A stretch of 32,175 nt of DNA, taken from assembly GCA_955652705.1 (NCBI GenBank), contig CATPBK010000011.1:1-32175 (forward strand), read 5' to 3'. Origin of the DNA: Candidatus Dormiibacterota bacterium (GTDB lineage Bacteria > Chloroflexota > Dormibacteria > Dormibacterales > Dormibacteraceae). The position numbers and the translations under genes are program-made. This document shows, in pieces, positions 7,747 through 15,674 of the stretch (the stretch's first letter is position 1; every line of letters starts with the position of its first letter). The notes beneath the pieces were generated by a model. It worked only from the letters and a program-made list of their open reading frames with translations, did not search any database and had not been told where the DNA came from.

Positions 7747-8444
7747 GGCTGGAGGCCCAGGAGATCTCCGTGCGCTTTGGAGCCCTGGCCGCGCTCGCCT
7801 CGGTCAGCCTGGACGTGCAGAGCGGTGAGCGGCGTGCCCTGATCGGGCCCAACGGCGCCGGCAAGACGACGCTTTTCAACGTCATCGCGGGTGAGCTGCG
7901 CCCGGCCGCCGGCTCGGTCCTGCTCGACGGCCGGGACGTGACCTCCCTGCCCACCTGGAGGCGAGCCCGCTTGAGCCTCGGCCGCACGTTCCAGCGGTCG
8001 GCCCTCTTCCCGAGGCTGAGCGTGGGCGAGAACCTGGAGCTTGCGGTCCGCCGGGGCGCGCTGGTCGGACGCCGCCGCGCCGTGCCCGAGCGGCTGGAAG
8101 CGGCCGGCCTCTCCGCGGTCGCCGAGCGTCCCGCCTCCAGCCTCGGCCACGGCGAGCAGCGAGCCCTGGAGATCGAGCTGGCCCTGGCCTGCGAACCCCG
8201 CCTGCTGCTGCTCGACGAGCCCATGGCGGGCCTCTCGGGCGCCGAGCGGCAGGCGGCGCTGGAGCGGCTGCGGAACCTCCCGCGCTCGGTGACGCTCGTC
8301 ATCGTCGAGCACGACATCGACGCCGTCTTCGCGATCGCCGAGCGGATCACGGTGCTCGACCATGGGGTCAAAATCGCCGACGGGACGCCGGCCGAGGTGC
8401 GGGCCGACCCGCGCGTCCAGGAGGTCTACCTCGGCCGCCCCTGA
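7743..8444 (+). CDS. livG: Branched-chain-type ABC importer ATPase LivG
   Basis: Cytoplasmic ATPase of 233 aa. Visible motifs are Walker A GPNGAGKTT, a Q-loop in LGRTFQRSALFP, a signature LGHGEQRALEIELALA in place of the more usual LSYGQQR form, Walker B LLLLDEPMAGLSGAE and the switch histidine in IVEHDIDAVF. The QRSALFP segment and the MAGL extension after Walker B are typical of LivG rather than LivF. ATG 7743 overlaps the livM stop. Family members are often about 250 aa; here the region after the Q-loop is a little shorter. It should form a heterodimer with LivF beneath LivH/LivM. Confidence 0.92.
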   Translation: MRLEAQEISVRFGALAALASVSLDVQSGERRALIGPNGAGKTTLFNVIAGELRPAAGSVLLDGRDVTSLPTWRRARLSLGRTFQRSALFPRLSVGENLELAVRRGALVGRRRAVPERLEAAGLSAVAERPASSLGHGEQRALEIELALACEPRLLLLDEPMAGLSGAERQAALERLRNLPRSVTLVIVEHDIDAVFAIAERITVLDHGVKIADGTPAEVRADPRVQEVYLGRP

Positions 8445-8454
8445 CCGGCTGCTG

Positions 8455-9132
<678 letters not shown>

Positions 9133-9134
9133 GG

Positions 9135-9962
9135 ATGCGGTTGGTGACGGTGCGGACAGCAAGCGGCACCCGGGCCGGCCGCGTCGAGGGCGACCAGATC
9201 ATCGAGCTCGATTTCCCCGACGTCGGCGCCATCCTCGCCGCGGGCGCGCTGGAGCAGGTCCGAGGCGCTACCGGCCAGTCCTTTCCGCTGGCCGGCGCCG
9301 ACCTGGCGACGCCGGTCCCGAACCCGCCCAAGATCATCTGCATGGGCCAGAACTACGAGGCCCACCTCCGCGAGCAGAACCTGGAGCTCCCCAAGCACCC
9401 GACGCTCTTCAATAAGTTCGCCCGCTCCCTCGTCGGGCCGCGCGACCCGATCGTGCTGCCGCGCAACTCGGACAAGGTCGACTGGGAGGTGGAGCTGGCT
9501 TTCTACATCGGGCGCCCCGTGCGGCACGCGTCGGTCGAGAAGGCCCAGGCCGCCATCGCCGGCTACACGGTCCTCAACGACGTCTCCATGCGCGACTGGC
9601 AGCTCGAGCGGACCTCGCAATGGATGCAGGGCAAGGCGTTCGAACGGTCGACCCCGGTCGGCCCCTGGCTGATCACCGCGGACGAGGTCGACGCTGCGAA
9701 CCTGCGCCTGACCTGCGAGGTGGACGGCCAGCTGATGCAGGACTCGACGACCGCCGACATGGTCTTCAAGCCGGCCGAGATCGCCGCCTATGCGTCCGAG
9801 TTCATCACGCTCGAGCCGGGCGACCTCTTTGCGACGGGGACGCCCTCCGGGGTCGGCGTCTGGCGGAAACCGCCGGTCTTCCTGAAGCCCGGCCAAACGG
9901 TGCGGACGGCGATCGAGGGTGTCGGCGAATGCGTCAACCTCTGCGCGCCGGAGGACGGCTAG
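9135..9962 (+). CDS. Fumarylacetoacetate hydrolase (FAH) family protein
   Basis: 275 aa. The N-terminal 60 residues are the small FAH-associated domain and the rest is the FAH beta-roll. Metal ligands are visible as the ExE pair in DWEVELAFYIG (Glu118, Glu120) and Asp149 in LNDVSMRDWQ; Lys167 in MQGKAFE and the TGTPSGVG loop (234-241) complete the active site. The family includes 2-hydroxyhepta-dienedioate isomerase/decarboxylase, acylpyruvases and 2-keto-4-pentenoate hydratase relatives, all acting on ring-cleavage or acylpyruvate acids with Mg2+ or Mn2+. The exact substrate cannot be read. It sits two bases behind livF and is almost certainly cotranscribed, so the importer's ligand and this enzyme's pathway are probably linked. 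Confidence 0.9.
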   Translation: MRLVTVRTASGTRAGRVEGDQIIELDFPDVGAILAAGALEQVRGATGQSFPLAGADLATPVPNPPKIICMGQNYEAHLREQNLELPKHPTLFNKFARSLVGPRDPIVLPRNSDKVDWEVELAFYIGRPVRHASVEKAQAAIAGYTVLNDVSMRDWQLERTSQWMQGKAFERSTPVGPWLITADEVDAANLRLTCEVDGQLMQDSTTADMVFKPAEIAAYASEFITLEPGDLFATGTPSGVGVWRKPPVFLKPGQTVRTAIEGVGECVNLCAPEDG

Positions 9963-9963
9963 C

Positions 9964-10551
9964 TTACTCGGCCGTCAGGTTGGTTACAGGCGTCTGATCG
10001 GCGCCGAAGTCGACATCCTTGGTCTCGACCGTCCCGGCCGTCCGCCCCGGTGCCGTCTGGTAGGTCCAGTACAGGTTCGTGTGCGCGATGACCTGGTCCG
10101 GCGGCGGCGCCCCCCATGCCGTCTGGTCCTCCGTCGTGTGGGCGTCGCTGACAAGGGTCGCGTCGTACCCCCTGACGAATGCGCCGTGGAGCGTCGAACG
10201 GATGCACGCATCGGTCTGCGCGCCGACGACGACGAGTCGCCCGACTCCGAGGCCCGACAGCACGGTCTCGAGGGTGGTGTCCTCGAAGGAGTCCCCGTAG
10301 TTCTTCTCGACGAGCGGCTCGGCGTCGCCCGGAGTCAGCTCGGGGACGATCCGCCAGTCGTCGCTCCCCCTCGCAAGCTGCTCGTCGGAGTGCTGGACCC
10401 AGACAACGGGGACCCGTTCCCGCCGCGCCTTCTCGACCAGGCTGCCGACGTTCGCGACGACGGTGTCGCGCTCGTGAGCCCCCTCGACGACGCCGTTCTG
10501 CGCGTCGACGACGAGGAGTGCGGTTTTGGGCCGGTTCTCGAGTGTGGTCAT
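9964..10551 (-). CDS. Cysteine hydrolase, isochorismatase family
   Basis: A 195-aa cytosolic hydrolase with the complete Asp-Lys-Cys triad of the isochorismatase-like fold: Asp16 in LLVVDAQNGVV, Lys83 in VEKNYGDSF and Cys116 in GAQTDACIRST. The nearby WVQHSDEQLARGSDDW segment is common in the nicotinamidase/ureidoacrylate/N-carbamoyl amidohydrolase side of the family. Substrates in the family are small amides or enol ethers; which one applies is unknown. It starts at ATG 10551 and converges tail-to-tail with the FAH-family gene with one base between the two genes. The next gene on its strand (lipoprotein) is 95 bp upstream, so it probably has its own promoter. Confidence 0.88.
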   Translation of the reverse strand: MTTLENRPKTALLVVDAQNGVVEGAHERDTVVANVGSLVEKARRERVPVVWVQHSDEQLARGSDDWRIVPELTPGDAEPLVEKNYGDSFEDTTLETVLSGLGVGRLVVVGAQTDACIRSTLHGAFVRGYDATLVSDAHTTEDQTAWGAPPPDQVIAHTNLYWTYQTAPGRTAGTVETKDVDFGADQTPVTNLTAE

Positions 10552-10646
10552 GGTCTCCCTTTACTCACGCTGGCTCCTGGGTCCACCCACGGTAGACCTA
10601 CCCACCGACAGTGCGCCGGCAGGTGTCAAAAACGGAAGCGATTAGC

Positions 10647-11090
10647 TCAGACGCGGGTCCAGGGTCCGTCGGCCAGGACCTTGGGGCGAAGGGTAACTTT
10701 GCAGTCGTCGGTTACGACGTGGAAGGTCAGCATCCCGCCTGACTCCATCCACGTGTAGGTACCGTCCTCCGGACACATCTCCATCTCGCGCATGGTGATC
10801 CGGTCGCCACTCACGGAATAGGTGAGCTGATGATCATGGCCGTTAGGGGTGTGAAGAGTGAATAGGCCCACCGAGCCGAACTGCATTGTCCAGGTCCCGT
10901 TGTTGGTGTCCAGATCGGTGATGTTGCGCTGGTACTTCCCGGTCGGGGATGCTGCTGAGGCGGTCGTGGCGATGGGCGTGGGTGTGGGTTTTGCCGTAGC
11001 CGAACCGGTCGAATTCTGACCGCTCGAACCACACGCCAGCAGGAGAGATGTGAAGGCTCCCAGAGCAAGCACCAGGGTGCTTCTCCGCAT
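10647..11090 (-). CDS. Small lipoprotein, probable lipocalin-like beta-barrel
   Basis: 147 aa. The first 20 residues form a lipoprotein signal peptide with lipobox LLLAC (Cys20), followed by a Ser/Thr/Pro-rich linker to about residue 48. The remaining 100 residues alternate short polar and hydrophobic stretches, as in a small antiparallel barrel: NGTWTMQFGS, SVSGDRITMREME, GTYTWMESGGMLTFHVVTDDC. The Cys/GTYTW/LTF/D-C pattern is seen in actinobacterial and Chloroflexota extracytoplasmic proteins of unknown role, in which the two cysteines probably pair. No catalytic motif is evident. It starts at ATG 11090, 35 bp after the glycosylase stop on the same strand, and could be read through from it. 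Confidence 0.75.
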   Translation of the reverse strand: MRRSTLVLALGAFTSLLLACGSSGQNSTGSATAKPTPTPIATTASAASPTGKYQRNITDLDTNNGTWTMQFGSVGLFTLHTPNGHDHQLTYSVSGDRITMREMEMCPEDGTYTWMESGGMLTFHVVTDDCKVTLRPKVLADGPWTRV

Positions 11091-11125
11091 GGCAAGACGA
11101 TCTTACAACTGACCGCCCGCATCCG

Positions 11126-12052
11126 CTAGCCGGAAGCCCGCGAGTGCGTCATGCCCGCCCCGCCGCCGGCAGTCCGTCGGAGGCAGACGCAAACCCACAT
11201 CGTGTAGGGGCTCCAGCTCTTCGCGAGCTCCCGCATCTTGGCCTCATCGGGGTCGCTCGGCAGCGCGTAGGCGGTCCGGATCGCTGCGAAGAGGCGGCGC
11301 TCCTGCGTCGGCACCTCGTCCACCGCGCCCACCGCGCGCAGCCTGACCAGCTGGGCGCCGAAGTCGCCGATCCCCGCCAGTGATTTGAGCGAAGCCAGCG
11401 CCTCGGCTTCTGGCTGCGCGCGCAATTCGTCCGTGTCAACGCGACCTTCGAGGGCGGCCCGGCCGAGCTTGTTCAGGTACTCGACCTTGCGGCCGAAGAG
11501 CCCTTTGAAAGTCTCCAGCTGAGTCAGCCGGCTCGGCTCGGGGAAAACCCAGAGCTTGTGTCCGTGGACGTCTACCTCGTGGCCCAGCTCGCGGGACATC
11601 CGGTCCTTGACGGCCGAGCCCTGGCGCATGCTGATCCGGCTCGAGATGATCGTCCAGGCGGCCGCCTCATAGGCGTTCGACCAGTTGACCGGGCGGAAGC
11701 CGGGATACATCTGCTGTAGCGTCGCGACGACCGGGTCGCGGCGACCGACTTCGGGCCAGCCCCGGCCGTCGACGTCCAGGCTCAGGATCCGCTCCACCTG
11801 GTGGCGCACGGCGCGCGTGTCGCTGGCGCCGAAGATCTCACCCCGGACGCTGCCGTCTGCCGCCTGGGTCAGGCAGACGCCGACCGGCTCCCAGGTCCTG
11901 TCGACCAGGAAGGCGAGGTGGAGGTGGCCGGTGGCCGCCGGGTCGTCAGCCGGTGCTGGGTGCCAGCCGCCGATGAAGCCGGCGCTCTCCTCCAGCGAGT
12001 AGTCACCGAGAGGCTTGATCTCAAATGTCTTCGTCATGGTTGCGTTGCTCAT
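11126..12052 (-). CDS. AlkA-related HhH-GPD DNA glycosylase family protein
   Basis: 308 aa. The N-terminal 85 residues resemble the AlkA N-terminal domain. The helical region contains DPVVATLQQMYPGFRPV, AYEAAAWTIISSRISM and the helix-hairpin-helix LKSLAGIGDFGAQLVRLRAVG (222-242), followed by the WSPYTMWVCVCLRR helix common in this clade. These are features of 3-methyladenine/8-oxoguanine glycosylases that excise alkylated or oxidised bases. The position of the AlkA catalytic Asp after the hairpin reads VPTQERRL (247-254), with no Asp. That may be normal for this subfamily or may mean altered chemistry. ATG 12052 is used; ATG 12037 would remove five residues. It is divergent from a WYL regulator across a 56-bp region with a palindrome. 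Confidence 0.8.
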   Translation of the reverse strand: MSNATMTKTFEIKPLGDYSLEESAGFIGGWHPAPADDPAATGHLHLAFLVDRTWEPVGVCLTQAADGSVRGEIFGASDTRAVRHQVERILSLDVDGRGWPEVGRRDPVVATLQQMYPGFRPVNWSNAYEAAAWTIISSRISMRQGSAVKDRMSRELGHEVDVHGHKLWVFPEPSRLTQLETFKGLFGRKVEYLNKLGRAALEGRVDTDELRAQPEAEALASLKSLAGIGDFGAQLVRLRAVGAVDEVPTQERRLFAAIRTAYALPSDPDEAKMRELAKSWSPYTMWVCVCLRRTAGGGAGMTHSRASG

Positions 12053-12076
12053 GCCTGATACTCTGCATGGCGATTG

Positions 12077-12093
12077 TTGACATGTACTGTCAA
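12077..12093. promoter_or_regulatory. Palindromic operator-like site between glycosylase and WYL regulator
   Basis: TTGACATGTACTGTCAA has perfect 6-bp arms (TTGACA and TGTCAA) around TGTAC. It is the only strong dyad in the 56 bp between the two divergent starts, and each arm also reads as a -35-like TTGACA on its own strand. A regulator bound here could control both genes. That the adjacent WYL regulator is the binder is inference. Confidence 0.5.
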
Positions 12094-12108
12094 GGTTTCA
12101 GGCTCTAA

Positions 12109-13017
12109 ATGCGTGCGGACCGCGTCCTCTCACTGTTACTGCTCCTCCAGGCCAGGGGGCGGATGAGCGCCGCTGACCTGGCGGACCGCCTGGAGGTCTC
12201 TCGCCGCACGGTCTACCGGGACGTCGACGCGCTCAGCGCCGCGGGCGTTCCCGTCGCCGCCGAGCCAGGGCCCAACGGCGGCATCTACCTCCTCGAAGGC
12301 TGGCGGACCGACCTGACCGGCCTCACCGAACCGGAGGTGGAAGCGCTTTTCACGTCAGCCGCGGGGCCGGCGTTCGAGAGCGCCATGGGCAAGCTGGCCG
12401 CCGCGCTCCCGCGCGAGTCGGCCAGCCGGGCCGGGCGGATCCGCGAGCGGCTCCTGGTCGATTCTGAGGCGTGGGGCCGGCGCGGCTCGGCGCCCGCCCA
12501 CCTCCGCGTCGTCCAGGACGCGGTCTTCTCCGATCGCCGGCTCCGTTTGCGCTACCGCCGAGCCGAGGCGGAGGTGGTGGACCGGACCGTGGACCCGCTG
12601 GGGCTGGTGCTGAAAGCAGGGACCTGGTACCTGCTCGGCCTTGTCGGCGGCGAGGAGCGCGTCTTCCGGCTCTCCCGCATCGAGTCGGCCGAGGCCCTGG
12701 ACGAGCCCGCCCGCCGGCCGCCGAAGTTCGACCTGGCCGGCGCCTGGGGCCAGCGGGCTGCGCGGTGGGACTCTGGCCGGGCGGGCTATCGAGCGCAGGT
12801 TCGGCCTCGAGCCGAAGCTCTGCCGCTGCTGCTGCGGGTGGCCGGCGACCGGGTGGTCGGGCGCGAAGGCCCGCTCGTCAGCCTCGACTTCCCGGCCCGC
12901 GAGGCGGCGGCGGCCTTCCTCGCCTCTTTCGGTGCCCAGCTCGAGGTCGTGGAGCCGGTGGAGCTGCGGGCCGACCTGGCCCGCCTCGGCCACGACCTGG
13001 CCGGCCTCTACTCGTAG
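12109..13017 (+). CDS. YafY-type HTH-WYL transcriptional regulator
   Basis: 302 aa. Residues 1-60 form a winged helix-turn-helix of the HTH_11/DeoR kind (MSAADLADRLEVSRRTVYRDVDAL, then a GPNGGIYL wing). The WYL domain starts near residue 135, with the name-giving TWYLLGL at 172-178 and RVFRLSRIESAEAL after it. A C-terminal alpha/beta WCX-like extension follows. WYL proteins sense nucleic acid fragments or other ligands and often control DNA-damage or defence genes, which fits the divergent DNA glycosylase. Start ATG 12109 has no clear Shine-Dalgarno and follows the palindrome by 15 bases, so the transcript may have a very short leader. The last 10 bp overlap the convergent monooxygenase gene. 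Confidence 0.9.
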   Translation: MRADRVLSLLLLLQARGRMSAADLADRLEVSRRTVYRDVDALSAAGVPVAAEPGPNGGIYLLEGWRTDLTGLTEPEVEALFTSAAGPAFESAMGKLAAALPRESASRAGRIRERLLVDSEAWGRRGSAPAHLRVVQDAVFSDRRLRLRYRRAEAEVVDRTVDPLGLVLKAGTWYLLGLVGGEERVFRLSRIESAEALDEPARRPPKFDLAGAWGQRAARWDSGRAGYRAQVRPRAEALPLLLRVAGDRVVGREGPLVSLDFPAREAAAAFLASFGAQLEVVEPVELRADLARLGHDLAGLYS

Positions 13018-14741
13018 CCCGCGTCCAGGAAAACTTTGGTGGCGCGGCCCGCCAGGAGCACGTTCTTCACGTCGGCCAGGCTCAGGATGCCGCCGGTCAG
13101 GGCAGCCGGGACGCCGGCTTCGTTCAGGATGCGGTCACTGAACTGGGCGTTGAAGCAGCGCCCGTAAACGGGGATGCAATTCGGCGTGGCGTGGCCGCTG
13201 CGAACCACGACCAGGTCGCAGCCGTGGGCGCGGAGCGCCCGCGCGACCTCCAGCGAGTCGTCGTCGGTGAACCCGCCCGGCGCCCAGTCGCTGGCCGACA
13301 TGGCCACCCAGAGCTCGCCCGCAAAGGCCGCCCGCACGGAATCCAGGACCTCGAGCGGGAAGCGGAGCCGGTTCTCCAGGGAGCCGCCATATTCGTCGGT
13401 GCGATGGTTGCTGAGCGGGGAGAAGAACCGCGCCAGGAGGTGGCCGCGGCCGAACTCTAAGAGGAGCGTCCTCTGCCCCAGCGCGGCGCCGCTGCGGGCT
13501 CGGTCGGCAAAGTCATCGCGCACCCGGTCCATGCCGTCCCGGTCGAGGTCGCCAGCAGTGCGGTCGGTCAGGTGCAGGAGCGGCCGGTCCGGCCGCACGA
13601 TCTTCGCCTCCAGGTCCTCCAGCTCCTCCGACAGCGCCTCCTCGACCTGCTCGACGAAGCCGGCGTCGCGCTCCTTCAGCTGCGCGTAGTCGTAGTTGCT
13701 CCGCGTCAGGAAGTGGAACACGAAGCGCTCGGCCGGAAAGCCCCAGTAGTGGCGGAACTGCTCGTACCAGCGCTGGCTTGGCTGGGCCGACCGCTGGATG
13801 TGCTCGACACGCGGCCGCCGGTCGGCCTCGTACGCGCTGAACGCGGCCGGCAGGTCGTCCGCGTGCACGCGCACCGCGTGAGCCAGGGAGATCGCGTCCT
13901 CCATCGCCATCTTGGTTCCCGATCCCACCGAGAAATGGGCGGTATGGGCGGCGTCCCCCATGAGGACGCAGTTGCGCCAGTGCCAGGTCCGGTTGCGGAG
14001 CGTCCGGAAGCTCGCCCACTTCGAGTTGTTGGCCAGCAGGGCCCGGCCTTCCAGATGCCTGGCGAAGAGGCGCTGGAAATACTCCAGCCCGTCACCGGAC
14101 TGGAGGCCGGCCCGGCGCCACGACTCCGGGTCCGTCTCGACGATGAAGGTGCTGAGGTCCTCCTCATACGGGTAGATGTGGGCGCAGAAGCGGCCGTCCT
14201 GGTTCTCCTCGAAAAGGAACGTGAAGGACGGATAGCGGAGCGCCGCGCCATACCAGGCGAACATGGTGCGACCCGTCTCCACGCGCGGCCGGAAATGCTC
14301 GGCCAGCTCCGTGCGGGTCGCGCTGTGGACGCCATCGGCGATGGCGACCAGGTCGGGCTCTCCGAGCTGCTGGAGGTCCCGCACCTCGGTCTCGAACCGC
14401 AGCTCGACGCCCTCGCCGGCGGCGCCCCGCTGGAGGATGCCGAGCAGGCGCTTGCGGGAGATCGCCCAGAAACCGATGCCGCCGCAGCGGAGGACGCGGT
14501 CGTGGACGCGTACCTCGATCGGGTCCCAGGAGTTGGCGGCGGCGTGGATCTCGGCGTGCGTGGCCGCGTCCTGCTCACCCAGGTACTCCATCGTCCGCTC
14601 CGAGAAGACGACGCCGAAGCCGAAGGTGTCGTCGGCCCGGTTGCGCTCATAGACCGTTACCTGGTGGCGCGGGTCGGCCCGCTTGGCAAGCATCGCGAAG
14701 TAGAGCCCGGCCGGACCACCTCCCACGACGGCGATCTCCAT
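13008..14741 (-). CDS. Salicylyl-CoA 5-hydroxylase / 2-aminobenzoyl-CoA monooxygenase-like flavoprotein with shortened OYE domain
   Basis: 577 aa. Residues 1 to about 395 are a FAD-dependent aryl-CoA hydroxylase: GGGPAG (8-13), the FGFGVVFSERTMEYL segment, GIGFWAISRKRLL, DGVHSATRTEL and the GDAAHTAHFSVGSGTKMAMEDA FAD-ribityl motif. In known fusions (about 780 aa) a complete Old Yellow Enzyme barrel follows. Here only its second half is recognisable (FSPLSNHRTDEYGGSLENRLRFPLE, MSASDWAPGGFTDDDS, PVYGRCFNAQFSDRI). The first strands, including the HxxHLG and catalytic QLxHAGR blocks, are absent, and the protein ends early at FLDAGYE. The hydroxylase half looks functional; the reductase half probably cannot bind FMN normally. 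The gene overlaps the convergent WYL gene by 10 bp. It probably hydroxylates a CoA-activated aromatic acid made by a ligase such as the one at the left edge. Confidence 0.87.
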   Translation of the reverse strand: MEIAVVGGGPAGLYFAMLAKRADPRHQVTVYERNRADDTFGFGVVFSERTMEYLGEQDAATHAEIHAAANSWDPIEVRVHDRVLRCGGIGFWAISRKRLLGILQRGAAGEGVELRFETEVRDLQQLGEPDLVAIADGVHSATRTELAEHFRPRVETGRTMFAWYGAALRYPSFTFLFEENQDGRFCAHIYPYEEDLSTFIVETDPESWRRAGLQSGDGLEYFQRLFARHLEGRALLANNSKWASFRTLRNRTWHWRNCVLMGDAAHTAHFSVGSGTKMAMEDAISLAHAVRVHADDLPAAFSAYEADRRPRVEHIQRSAQPSQRWYEQFRHYWGFPAERFVFHFLTRSNYDYAQLKERDAGFVEQVEEALSEELEDLEAKIVRPDRPLLHLTDRTAGDLDRDGMDRVRDDFADRARSGAALGQRTLLLEFGRGHLLARFFSPLSNHRTDEYGGSLENRLRFPLEVLDSVRAAFAGELWVAMSASDWAPGGFTDDDSLEVARALRAHGCDLVVVRSGHATPNCIPVYGRCFNAQFSDRILNEAGVPAALTGGILSLADVKNVLLAGRATKVFLDAGYE

Positions 14742-14803
14742 CGGCCAAAGATTAGGGCTCGGCTGGAGCCGGATCCTCGCCCTTTGCGGGCCCGCTCAGG
14801 CCG

Positions 14804-15541
14804 TCAGCAGGCCGTGTTCTGGTCGAGGTCGATGCCGAAGTTCAGGTACTGGAACGCCCAGACCTCGCCGCCCGCCCAGAGCGCGGCTCCGCACTTGCCG
14901 TAGTCGTCGGTGCCGGCGGCCCCGGCGACCCAGTTGGGGATGCCGGTCGGCGCGTAGCTGCCGGCGATCAGCTGCCACATGTGGCTGGTCGAGTAGACCC
15001 CCGCCGTGACTCCCTCGGTCCGCTGCAGGAAGTCGATGGCGCCCTGGATCACGAAGCTGTTGAGGTCGACGTTGTCGGACCAGCTGTTCTCGGTCTCCAC
15101 GTCCAGCCACCAGACCGGCTGCAGGAAGGTCGCGCCGTTGGTCTGCCGCGCGGCATATGTGTAAGCGGCCGCGGCCGCGTCGTAGCCGTAGTTGTAGGCC
15201 TGACAGAAATCCTCGCCTTCCATGCAGGAAAGCGGCCCTTCAGGGTTCATCCCAAAGTCCAGGTTGACGTAGACCTCGGTCGCCCGGCTGTTGTTTCCGG
15301 CTGCCCAGCCGTACTGCTCGGCGAAGCACGGGTTGCCGGTGTAAGGGCGGCCGCCGGTCACGCCGACCACCACGAAGGCGTAGCCCTCCGGGTTGCCGTG
15401 GCCGCATTGGGGCCAGGAGATGTCGGTGCCGCCGCTGCCGGAGATCAACACCCCGGCGGCCTGGGCGGTCGTCAGCTGGGGCGCCGCCACCAGCAGTGCC
15501 GCCAGCGCCGAGGCGGCGAAGGAGAGGAGCTTGAATCGCAC
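14804..15541 (-). CDS. Secreted GH25-like (lysozyme-fold) protein
   Basis: 245 aa starting at GTG 15541. A signal peptide of about 28 residues (MRFKLLSFAASALAALLVAA...AQA) precedes a TIM-barrel-like domain of the GH25/DUF1906-like type: GTDISWPQCG (Asp40), YAFVVVGVTGGRPYTGNPCFAEQY, EVYVNLDFG, VWWLDVETENSW (Asp147, Glu149), GVYSTSHMWQLI and PNWVAGAAGTDDY, ending ALWAGGEVWAFQYLNFGIDLDQNTAC. The D...DxE spacing matches the acidic centre of GH25 muramidases, so cell-wall cleavage is plausible, although many relatives are uncharacterised. Seven cysteines suggest disulfides outside the cell. The next gene on this strand ends 133 bp upstream, leaving room for its own promoter. Confidence 0.8.
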   Translation of the reverse strand: MRFKLLSFAASALAALLVAAPQLTTAQAAGVLISGSGGTDISWPQCGHGNPEGYAFVVVGVTGGRPYTGNPCFAEQYGWAAGNNSRATEVYVNLDFGMNPEGPLSCMEGEDFCQAYNYGYDAAAAAYTYAARQTNGATFLQPVWWLDVETENSWSDNVDLNSFVIQGAIDFLQRTEGVTAGVYSTSHMWQLIAGSYAPTGIPNWVAGAAGTDDYGKCGAALWAGGEVWAFQYLNFGIDLDQNTAC

Positions 15542-15674
15542 TGGACGCAGAAGGATCGAAGCAGCAAGGAGAGATTCGGCGCGGGGATGGTGAATGCGTG
15601 TTAAAGGACGCCGACATCTCTACACGGGCGCTGCACGAAAGCCAGAAGTACTGCTAACAAGCTAAGGCAGGCTG

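Noticed and set aside
10591-10602. GGTAG/CTACC dyad before the cysteine hydrolase gene as an operator
   Set aside because: Arms are only 5 bp with a 2-base gap and no aligned promoter elements; chance occurrence is likely.
13008-13550. Frameshift or pseudogene explanation for the short OYE domain
   Set aside because: The frame is continuous from the FAD domain to the stop, and no missing OYE blocks were found in the other frames or the flanks. It looks like an internal deletion rather than a broken gene.
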